This document shows, in pieces, positions 26,154 to 33,080 of a stretch of 64,000 nucleotides of DNA (positions within the stretch are counted from its first letter, which is position 1; each line of letters starts with the position of its first letter). The notes below the pieces were generated by a model. The model saw only the letters and a list, made by a program, of their open reading frames with translations. It was not told the DNA's origin and ran no database searches. Source of the stretch: Hyphococcus sp. (GTDB lineage Bacteria > Pseudomonadota > Alphaproteobacteria > Caulobacterales > Parvularculaceae); NCBI GenBank assembly GCA_021776245.1, contig JAJFGF010000002.1, positions 90,996-154,995 on the forward strand, read 5' to 3'. The position numbers were made by a program, and so were the translations under genes.

Positions 26154-27418
26154 TTATTTATCTCGGCGTAAATCACTCACCCGGTCAATTAAAAACGATC
26201 TGACCGGACCATCTTCAATTTTTTCTATGGCCGATTGATAATTAGTGATCGCTTCTTCTAGCCGTCCAATTCTCGCAAGAAGATCTGCGCGCGTTGCCAA
26301 GAGTTGGTAATTGTTAGCCAGAAGGCCGTCCGCGTCCAGTTCGGCGACGCCTTCCAGTGCACAAATTGGCCCCTCGGTGAATGACAGAGCAATGCACCGA
26401 TTCAATCGATATATTGGCGAAGCTTCAATTTCTATCAGTCTGTCATATAGCCCTACAATTGCCGCCCAGTTTGTTTGCTCATAGGTCGCGGCCCTGGCGT
26501 GCTCGGCAGCGATCGCGGCTTGGAGTGCATATCGGCCGGGGCTCTGGCCAGCTATCGCTTTGCGCAAATGATTGAATCCGGCAACAATCTGATCTTTCCG
26601 CCAAAGGTCTCTATTTTGTAGTTCCAGCTTAATAAGCGTATCGGCATCGCCGATCCGCGCAGGCGTTCTCGCATCGGTTAGTAACAGCAATGAATAAAGA
26701 CCATGGCTTTCACAATTATCCGATGCAAGGCCAATTAGTTTCTCGCAAAGCCTAATCGCTTCGCGCGCGAGGTCCTTCCTGTGCGCACTGGCGCCGCGGC
26801 TAGCGACGTGCCCTTCATTGAAAATCAGATATATGATCGCGTGTATTTGTTGAAATCGCTCCGCTAGCTTGTTTGCGGGTGGAAGATTGACTGGAATTTT
26901 TGCCAATTTTATTTTGCGTTTCGCGCGCAAAAGGCGCGTGCGCACAGCTTCATGATCGACAAAGAATGCGGAGGCTATGTCTTTGGGGAACATCCCGGCA
27001 ACGGTGCGAAGCGTTAGCATAACTTGGTCGGTCGCCGAAATCGCCGGGTGACAGCACAAGAACATGAGCGCCAGCTCATCATCGTCGATCGTATCATCGA
27101 TTCTATCGTATTCACTGGGCTTGGTTAACGAATTGAGCTCGGCTTCAATTTTCAGTTGAGGTTCGGCGGCGTATTGTGTTCGACGGCGTCTTGCAAAATC
27201 TATGAGGCGCCGCCGCGCAACTGTTCTGATCCATGCCCCCGGATTATCGGGCGTTCCAGACGCTTTCCAGGCCTCGAGCGCAATTACAAACGCTTCTTGA
27301 ACACAGTCTTCCGCAGCTGAACATCACCGCTAGATTTATATAATGCGGCGACAGATCGGCCCCATTCACTTCGGTGAATTTCATCAAGCTCACGAATGTG
27401 ATTACGCGGGCGAGGCAT
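26154..27418 (-). pseudogene. ECF sigma factor with C-terminal DUF6596-type extension, one frameshift
   Basis: From ATG 27418 the frame reads a region-2 start (HIRELDEIHRSEWGRSVAAL) and stops early. Adding one base near 27313-27316 restores QLAEDCVQEAFVIALEAW, then PDNPGAWIRTVARRRLIDFARR. The reading then continues without break through region 4 (TLRTVAGMFPKDIASAF) and a ~230-residue helical C-terminal domain to 26154. That layout is typical of ECF42/SigJ-like sigma factors. The YCII-type gene just upstream is their usual partner. The single missing G (CTGCGGAAG for CTGGCGGAAG) is either a real inactivating mutation or a sequence error. The long intact downstream frame argues that any mutation is recent. 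Confidence 0.82.
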
Positions 27419-27431
27419 AAATTCAGCGACG

Positions 27432-27797
27432 TTAAGCCAATTCTTTCATATCTATGACTGGACGCACTTCAATGGCTCCAAATCCCCGCTCCACGAGCGG
27501 AATCTTGGAAGCCCATTCGATGGCATCTTCCAGATCTTTGCACTCAACAAGATACCAACCAATGATGCATTCCTTCGTCTCTGCGAATGGACCATCATGT
27601 AGTTTGATCTCTCCGCCGGCGCGTCGCAGCGTCGTTGCCGTTGATGGCGGATGTACCGGCTCGCCCGCGCTTAGTATGCCGGCTTTCGCCGCATCTTCAT
27701 TCCACTTGACGTAGGCCGCCGCATAATCTTCCCAGCCTTCGCCGCCCATTTCCGGGCCCGAATTTGGTTCGGACGCTAAGATATAAGTGTATTTCAT
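27432..27797 (-). CDS. YCII/DGPF-domain protein, partner of the ECF sigma factor
   Basis: 121 residues, ATG 27797. It has the family features: MKYTYILASEP opening strand, YAAAYVKWNEDAAKAGIL, GGEIKLHDGPFAETKE (the DGPF motif that names the group), IGWYLVECKDLEDAIEWASKIP and IEVRPVI. It is a small cytoplasmic ferredoxin-like-fold protein. Genes of this type commonly sit next to ECF42-like sigma factors and may act as sensors or regulators of them. Here it lies 13 bases upstream of the (frameshifted) sigma gene in the same operon. Confidence 0.9.
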   Translation of the reverse strand: MKYTYILASEPNSGPEMGGEGWEDYAAAYVKWNEDAAKAGILSAGEPVHPPSTATTLRRAGGEIKLHDGPFAETKECIIGWYLVECKDLEDAIEWASKIPLVERGFGAIEVRPVIDMKELA

Positions 27798-28007
27798 TGG
27801 ATGGTTTCCTTCTGACTTCCGTGATTATGGTCCATCACATGATGTCCCTTAGTAAGAGACGTTTTGCTACCGGCGAATGCGTCAAATTATTTGTTTCTGG
27901 CTGACATCGCAATCATCCTGTTTGCGAATGTTTCAGCCTGGAAAGAGCATATCGCTCGTAAATTTCAGTTCAGATTACTGATTGCCCTAGTGATTTCAAT
28001 TGATCGG

Positions 28008-28049
28008 CTTGAATTCGGCGTCAATTTTCCCGAGGGCATGTATAAATAG
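28008..28049 (+). pseudogene. 3'-terminal fragment of an SRPBCC gene
   Basis: The plus strand reads LEFGVNFPEGMYK and stop, against LEHGINLREGMYK and stop at the end of the intact SRPBCC gene (26005-26047). The DNA match extends about 45 bases, including the final GGCATGTATAAATAG. Nothing upstream resembles the rest of the gene. It is an isolated tail of a related copy. Confidence 0.7.
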
Positions 28050-28235
28050 GGCGGCGATAATTCACCAGAGGTGATTGTAGCAAATGCCGCGCGTCGCAAG
28101 TTGAACATTGGATTAATCAGACATTCGGCGTTTGCGCGCGAACATAGGGGGCAGTCCTCCATATTTTCAGAGTAAGCGATCGCGGCCGGGAGAAGTCGCT
28201 TGATCTCTGCTGTTCAGATTGCGAAACTATGCAGT

Positions 28236-28637
28236 ATGGGGAAACAAGAACTCGATCAGCTTAGAAAAATTGTGCTTGCACTGCCAGACGTAAACGAGCG
28301 GCGTGGTCCTGGCGGAGCTATTTGCTTTTTTGTTGGTGACAAGCAAACGCGAAACCGGCAAACCCTATGTTATTACCATGACAATTATCGCGGCAATGAC
28401 AGAGTATCAGTTTGGTGCCCGGCTGATGCCAGCTTTCAAGAAATGATGGTGTTCACCAAACCGACAAGGTTTTTCAAGCCAGCCACAAGTTCTTCTGGTG
28501 CCTTCAAGACCTGGATCGGGATAGTCCTTGATGCGACAGGTAAAGACGAAACGGACTGGGGCGAAGTCGCTGACATACTAGAGAGAGCCTTTCGAAAAAT
28601 GGCTCCAAAAAAGCTTGTTGCCGCACTGGATAGTTAA
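28236..28637 (+). CDS. MmcQ/YjbR-like protein
   Basis: 133 residues from ATG 28236 (a TTG at 28200 is the other in-frame option; neither has a strong ribosome site). It resembles the MmcQ/YjbR fold family: ELDQLRKIVLALPDVNERRGPGG start, a central sheet (AICFFVGDK, TLCYYHDN, RVSVWCPAD), then FFKPATSSSGAFKTWIGIVLD and a final helix VADILERAFRKMAPKKL. The family has a CyaY-like fold with uncertain function. It stands alone in a region otherwise full of fragments. Confidence 0.78.
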   Translation: MGKQELDQLRKIVLALPDVNERRGPGGAICFFVGDKQTRNRQTLCYYHDNYRGNDRVSVWCPADASFQEMMVFTKPTRFFKPATSSSGAFKTWIGIVLDATGKDETDWGEVADILERAFRKMAPKKLVAALDS

Positions 28638-28712
28638 TCAAAGTAAGTGCTCGTCTTTGGGCGGTTATTGGTCGCTCAGTTCAGGACTATTAGTTGTCCG
28701 CTTTGGGCCCTC

Positions 28713-28763
28713 GCTTGCCGCCAATATGAAATTCATTAGCGTCTTGGAATGGCAGGCGAGCGT
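28713..28763. repeat. 51-bp direct repeat, copy 1
   Basis: It matches 29742-29792 at 46 of 51 positions. The two copies flank the second DUF4386 gene in the same orientation. On the minus strand both encode the string LPFQDA(D/N)E(V/F)HIGGKR, which looks like a dispersed repeat that gives rise to spurious ORFs rather than a protein motif. Confidence 0.85.
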
Positions 28764-28888
28764 CCTTATTATGTTTACGGCTTTGATTGGCCTTGGAACC
28801 ATTTTGGCCGCCGGGAATATTCGGGCGCCGTTCATCTGATGCGGCATGACGAAACAGGAGACAGAGCCGTCCGTGAAAGGGAACACAC

Positions 28889-29608
28889 ATGACTGATCGT
28901 GGAATAACGGCCTCGCCGCAAACCTATGCGCGAATCGGCGGCGTGCTTGGTTTGACAATCGTTGCAGCGGGCATTTTCGCGGAAGGTGTCGTTCGCGGCG
29001 GTGCAATCGTGTCAGGCGATGCTGCGGCGACGGCGGGAAACATCATGGCGTCGGAACAGCTATGGCGCGTGGGTTTCGCCGGCGAACTCCTCATGCTGTG
29101 CGCGGATATCGCTTTTGCGCTTGTTCTTTATGTGATTTTGAAGCCGGTGAATCGGAATCTCGCGTTGCTGGCGGCGTTTTTCCGGCTGGCGATGGCCGCT
29201 ATCTCAGGCGTCAACGCCATGAATCATTTTACGCCGCTGCTTGTTTTAGGCGGCGCGGATTATCTCACGGTCTTTCAGCCCGATCAATTGCACGCCCTGG
29301 CGTATCTGGCGCTCAAGACGCATGCATTTGCTTACCACATTGCGCTCGTATTTTTTGGCTTTCATCTCATCCTGCTTGGGTGGCTGGTCATGGCGTCCGG
29401 CTATCTGCCCAAAATCATCGGTGTGATGCTGGTCATCGCCGCATTTTGCTATCTGACGAATAGCTTTGCGAACATTCTTGATCTCGAATTCGCATCGAAT
29501 CTTTTTCCCTGGATATTGCTGCCGTCTCTTATCGCTGAAATGTCCCTAACCCTGTGGCTTCTGGTAATGGGCGTCAACATGGCGAAGTGGAAGGCGAGGC
29601 AGGCGTAA
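28889..29608 (+). CDS. DUF4386 integral membrane protein, second copy
   Basis: 239 residues, ATG 28889 with AAAGGG upstream. About six membrane helices with the same family marks as the protein at 9031: YARIGGVLGLTIV, the loop motif ASEQLWRVGF, LYVILKPVNRNL, and final LLVMGVNMAKW. The two are clearly homologous but well diverged. Unlike the first, no regulator is divergent here and no small membrane partner follows. It lies between two copies of a 51-bp direct repeat, so it could have been copied or moved as a unit. Function unknown. Confidence 0.9.
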   Translation: MTDRGITASPQTYARIGGVLGLTIVAAGIFAEGVVRGGAIVSGDAAATAGNIMASEQLWRVGFAGELLMLCADIAFALVLYVILKPVNRNLALLAAFFRLAMAAISGVNAMNHFTPLLVLGGADYLTVFQPDQLHALAYLALKTHAFAYHIALVFFGFHLILLGWLVMASGYLPKIIGVMLVIAAFCYLTNSFANILDLEFASNLFPWILLPSLIAEMSLTLWLLVMGVNMAKWKARQA

Positions 29609-29741
29609 TTCATTATTCAAGATTGCCGGCGCAATCGATCGCCCGTGGCGAAACCATGACACGGAAATAACTGCGTCGGCCGCCTTCCCGGGATGATTTG
29701 GCTGATCGCAAAGGGTCATACGGGCGACCGTAATGGGCCGC

Positions 29742-29792
29742 CGCTTGCCGCCGATATGAACTTCATCAGCGTCTTGGAATGGGAGGCGATCG
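29742..29792. repeat. 51-bp direct repeat, copy 2
   Basis: The partner of 28713-28763, 134 bases after the DUF4386 stop. It abuts a DUF1624-like gene fragment on the minus strand. Confidence 0.85.
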
Positions 29793-29839
29793 CCAAAAAG
29801 AAAAAGTGCCTCAGCACATTCGCAATATGTCACGTCAGG

Positions 29840-29920
29840 CATCAGCGCCAGCGCCGGACCGAGCGTCATCAGCACTAGCAGCAGCGACGGCGGATATTTG
29901 GCGACGTTGAGGAAGGACAA
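29840..29920 (-). pseudogene. Fragment of a DUF1624/heparan N-acetyltransferase-like membrane protein
   Basis: The minus strand reads FLNVAKYPPSLLLVLMTLGPALAL. This is the well-conserved FxNxxKYPPSLLyLLMTLGPAL block near the C-terminus of DUF1624/HGSNAT-like proteins. The reading then runs into unrelated sequence and the 51-bp repeat. Only this ~27-codon piece is present. Confidence 0.6.
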
Positions 29921-30091
29921 GAGTGTGAGACCCCCCGTTCCTGCACGGACCAGAAAGAGGCGTCACCGCAATTATTTGTAAGCCGCAACACTGTGAATGC
30001 AGCAAAAATCGCCGGCGCGCCGCTATTCGGCGGCCGGGATTTCATTGTCGATGATGAAAAGGGAACCGTGTTCATCGCGCGCGGTGAGTGA
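29921..30091 (+). pseudogene. Possible C-terminal fragment of an unidentified protein
   Basis: An open reading without a start ends at 30089-30091 and reads LFVSRNTVNAAKIAGAP, then LFGGRDFIVDDEKGTVFIARGE. The ending has the feel of a real protein C-terminus, perhaps of a retropepsin-like or membrane-anchored protease. The match is only by pattern. Confidence 0.25.
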
Positions 30092-30682
30092 GAGGACGGA
30101 TGCGAATGCGCGGTCCAACCGCGCAACCTAATCCCGAAGGGTTGGGCGATGGGGCAGTGACGGTGTCTTTGGCATATCTAATGAAATATTTTCAGGCCCG
30201 AGATGAGGATTGAAAGTTTGGCGATCAGCAGCAGTATGAGCAGCACGCGCATTATCGAGTTCCATCGCTGCGGTAAGGACCCCGCCGCCTATAAGAACTG
30301 TCGAAACGATCATTGATACCGACATTCGCATCGCCGCATATTGCCGCCCCGCTGTTTAAAATTACTTTCCGTGCACGGTGTTGCTGATTAATTACAGGTA
30401 ATGGATGCGCTGGATGCGTGTTTAAGGCAGTTAGAATGGCGCTCCGGGGCTGAGACAGGCAGCAGGGCGCCATTAATTTTCTGTCATCCAGGGCTTTGCC
30501 CGGGGGCCGTCCACGGGCGCATCGCATGCGGCCGGATTGCGGGGCAAGGCCGGCAATGACGGCAAATAGAACGGGCGCTTCCAACGTCTTTTTTATCGCC
30601 TTCGCGATCGGAACGACGAGGGTGTTGCAACATATTTTTCCCCGCCCAAACGGGGCGGAACATCTTGCACTGCCATCTACCC
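30092..30682. other. Intergenic region with a palindromic repeat
   Basis: No gene is supported. A 24-codon hydrophobic minus-strand ORF at 30178-30252 (MRVLLILLLIAKLSILISG...) has no clear ribosome site and is only a possibility. The palindromic repeat at 30483-30560 is listed separately. Confidence 0.4.
30483..30560. repeat. Dispersed palindromic repeat (GTCATCC...GGCAATGAC)
   Basis: GTCATCCAGGGCTTTGCCCGG at the left and CCGGATTGCGGGGCAAGGCC, then GGCAATGAC, at the right form a long imperfect palindrome. The half-site GTCATTGCCGG..TTG.CC.GCAATCC resembles a repeat often found between genes in alphaproteobacterial genomes. Confidence 0.6.
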
Positions 30683-30683
30683 C

Positions 30684-30832
30684 GCTGACCGCTCCGTCAC
30701 ACTTGTGCCGTCGGCAAGCTCCGAGCCCGGATACAGGATGACCGTTGCGCTGTCTTCAAGGCCGCTGGCAATCGCTGCTTCAATGCCGTTATTTTGCGCG
30801 ACTTCAACTGGCGTGAGGCGCGCCTTGCCGCG
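30684..30832 (-). pseudogene. Copy of the 3' end of the HlyD gene (31840-33072)
   Basis: About 150 bases here match 31850-31998 closely, for example AAGCTCCGAGCCCGGATA and CAATCGCTGCTTCAATGCCG in both. It corresponds to the last ~50 codons of the HlyD-type adaptor, with small changes. The similarity stops abruptly at GCCGCG, where an ArsR-like fragment begins. Confidence 0.85.
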
Positions 30833-30880
30833 TAGGCACTGACCCAGCGGACGTGAATGCGTTTGATCGGAATGGCTTAA
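30830..30880 (-). pseudogene. ArsR-family fragment fused to the HlyD fragment
   Basis: The minus strand reads AIPIKRIHVRWVSAYA, against LPIKRIHDRWIGAYA in the intact ArsR protein at 25207-25539. About 50 bases align. It joins the HlyD fragment without a gap at a shared GCGTA-like sequence. Confidence 0.7.
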
Positions 30881-30904
30881 CGCCGATTCGTAGGGACTAA
30901 GACC

Positions 30905-31498
30905 CTAATAGCGCTGGCGTCTGCGTCGTAACCTACTCAACAGAATTATGCCCATGCCATAGAGTGGTAGTGCAGCAGGAAGCGGCACCGCTGTTGGAGC
31001 GGCAGGCGCCATCGAGAAGTCGAAATTCATATTGACACCATCAAATACCGATCCGCTATTTGCTGGTGCGTATACCAAGGACGTGAAAATATCTATGGCG
31101 CCCAGAGCGTCAAAGGATTGCTGATAGTTGAAAACGAAATCATCGACAGTAGAATCAAGGCCGCCTATTCCGCCTGCGGCGCCACCGAAGCCGACCGCAA
31201 AAAATCCGTTCGGATTAAATTCAAAGAAACCAAGCACACCACTTGGTGAAAACACATTCGAGCCAGCCGTAAAAACAAATGTATCAAAGCCCAGAGCGAA
31301 AACCGTGCCTGGCATTTGGTCATCGTAATCGAATGAAAACGAAAAATCGACGCTGTTGAAGGGCAGCACGGCGCCACCGGAACGTGCCGTCAAATCCGCT
31401 GAACCCGCACCCGTGAATGTAACCAAAGCTGATTTTGCCGTCGTTGAGAAAAACATTGAGGTAAAGAGCATCAATGCTATTGAAGTGTTGTTTTTCAT
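30905..31498 (-). CDS. Secreted protein with VPLPA-CTERM sorting signal
   Basis: 197 residues, ATG 31498. A signal peptide (TSIALMLFTSMFFSTTAKSA) leads into a Gly/Phe-rich beta domain (ALVTFTGAGSADL, FSFSFDYDDQMPG, AVGFGGAAGGIGG). It ends with the tripartite C-terminal sorting signal: VPLPAALPLYGMG, a short hydrophobic stretch and a basic cluster RLRRRRQR. That is the VPLPA variant of PEP-CTERM, processed by exosortase-type enzymes and linked with extracellular polysaccharide or surface display. No exosortase gene is in this window. The flanks are gene fragments, so it stands alone. Confidence 0.85.
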   Translation of the reverse strand: MKNNTSIALMLFTSMFFSTTAKSALVTFTGAGSADLTARSGGAVLPFNSVDFSFSFDYDDQMPGTVFALGFDTFVFTAGSNVFSPSGVLGFFEFNPNGFFAVGFGGAAGGIGGLDSTVDDFVFNYQQSFDALGAIDIFTSLVYAPANSGSVFDGVNMNFDFSMAPAAPTAVPLPAALPLYGMGIILLSRLRRRRQRY

Positions 31499-31763
31499 TA
31501 TCCGCCGCCCGGTTTCTATATTGTTGCAGACAATACCATCAGCAAATAAAAATCAATAGGATACACAGAAAGTGATCTAATTGTTTCTTAACCGAAGCAT
31601 TTAGCGGTTGGTTTTAATATGTATTTCGTTCCGCAGGAGAAGAGTATAGTAAATGCTCCCTCGGGAGTTGTTTGGAATTGACGCGGTCCATAAGATTGCA
31701 GCCGTTTTGATGTTGCACTAGCTCCACTGAGCTAAGGGTGGTGACGATATTTATTGCTTCATC

Positions 31764-31833
31764 GTCACCATACGCTTTGAAGCATTGGAATGCGGCTGTG
31801 CGCTTGTTTCAATCGTCGAAGAAGGCTTCTGCC
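31764..31833 (+). pseudogene. Internal fragment of an SRPBCC gene
   Basis: GTCACCATACGCTTTGAAGC, then TTGTTTCAATCG.CGAAGA, matches 25857-25925 inside the intact SRPBCC gene (coding VTMRFEALEGG..LVSIAEEG) at roughly four of five bases. It directly abuts the 3' end of the HlyD gene. Confidence 0.75.
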
Positions 31834-31839
31834 AACCCG

Positions 31840-33072
31840 CTAACCGCCGTTCCTTGCCGTCACGCTTTCGCCGTTCACAAGCTCCGAGCCCGGATAAAGG
31901 ATGATTGTTGCGCCGTCTTCAAGGCCGCCGGCAATCGCTGCTTCAATGCCGTTATTTTGCGCAACGTCCACTTGCGTCAATCGCGCTTTGCCGCGTTTGA
32001 CTTCAAAAACCGACCATCGATCATTTTCCCGGAACAGGGCGCTTGAGGGAATGATCAGCGCATCGTCGTCTTCCCAGATGACGATGCGCGCTTCGACGCG
32101 GTAGCCATGACCGAGGGATTCAGGCTCGATTGTGTTTTCGGCGAACTGAATGATCGTTCTGACGCGCTGTTCTTCGACGCCAAGGGCGGAGAATTTTGTA
32201 AAGCCCCAGGGCTCGACCCGTTCGACAACGCCATAAAGTTCATCGCCGCCGCCCCATTTTTCGATCAGCACGTGATTGCCCGGCGCAATCTGCACGGCGT
32301 CGGTCGATAAAAGTTCCGCAAAAACTTCAAGGTCGTTCGTAATATCGCCGATTTCTAAAATCGGCATGCCGGCGGCAAGCGTGGTTTCGCTTTCCTGCAT
32401 CACTTGCAGGATCTTTCCGGAAATCGGCGCGTTCAGGGGGATCGATTCGCGCGGATGGGGATTGGTGGACATCGCAAGCTTCTGGCTGTCGGAAAACGAC
32501 AGGAGCAGCGCTTCGGCGTTTTCCAGATCGGCCTCGCGCATGGCGACCGCGGCTTTTGATGTTTCAACAGCCGCCCCTGCCGCGCGCCAATTTCTTTCGT
32601 CGCGGTCAAGGCGGGCTTGTGCGACAGTTTGCGATGCAAATAATTGCCGCGTGCGCTCAAGTTCTGTTTGCGCAAGATCAAAATCGGCGGCGGCGGCTCT
32701 CGCTTGCGCTTGTGCAAAGTCGAGCGCCGCCTTGGCGCCGCGGACCGCGGCTTCGGCCTGTTCTTCGGCGCGGACATTCAAGACATCCGGATTGGCGGGG
32801 AGCATGCGGGCGACGACGCTGACGCCGGCGGTCACTTCATCGCCGGGCTCGACTTCGACCCGCAACAGGCGCCCTGAGACCGGCGCCGACACGATATAGG
32901 CGTCGCGCACGCGGGTTTTTGCTTCTTCGTCGATCGTCACAAGCATCGGCCCGATCTTCGCTTTGCCCATATCGACAGGGGTCGCGCTGGGCCAGAATGT
33001 CGCAGCGAAAATCAACGCCACAATCGCGGCGGCGCCGACCATTAATCTCTGACGTGAAAGCAACTTCCCCAT
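31840..33072 (-). CDS. HlyD/RND-type periplasmic adaptor of an ABC efflux system
   Basis: 410 residues, start 33072. An N-terminal membrane segment (about 11-28) is followed by the first lipoyl half (VSAPVSGRLLRVEVEPGDEV), a long alpha-hairpin rich in Ala and charged residues (about 85-200), the second half (LNAPISGKILQVMQESET), and beta-barrel and membrane-proximal parts. It links the inner-membrane transporter to an outer-membrane channel. It is the last gene of a three-gene minus-strand operon (ATPase 35453-36196, permease 33081-35453, adaptor), eight bases after the permease. The outer-membrane partner is not nearby. Its 3' end has a partial copy at 30684. Confidence 0.93.
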   Translation of the reverse strand: MGKLLSRQRLMVGAAAIVALIFAATFWPSATPVDMGKAKIGPMLVTIDEEAKTRVRDAYIVSAPVSGRLLRVEVEPGDEVTAGVSVVARMLPANPDVLNVRAEEQAEAAVRGAKAALDFAQAQARAAAADFDLAQTELERTRQLFASQTVAQARLDRDERNWRAAGAAVETSKAAVAMREADLENAEALLLSFSDSQKLAMSTNPHPRESIPLNAPISGKILQVMQESETTLAAGMPILEIGDITNDLEVFAELLSTDAVQIAPGNHVLIEKWGGGDELYGVVERVEPWGFTKFSALGVEEQRVRTIIQFAENTIEPESLGHGYRVEARIVIWEDDDALIIPSSALFRENDRWSVFEVKRGKARLTQVDVAQNNGIEAAIAGGLEDGATIILYPGSELVNGESVTARNGG

Positions 33073-33080
33073 GATGCAAT

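Noticed and set aside
28615..28839. 74-codon plus-strand ORF
   Set aside because: Consists largely of the 51-bp repeat and overlaps the MmcQ/YjbR-like gene end.
30178..30252. 24-codon hydrophobic minus-strand ORF
   Set aside because: Could be a membrane peptide, but it has no clear ribosome site and hydrophobic short ORFs arise by chance.
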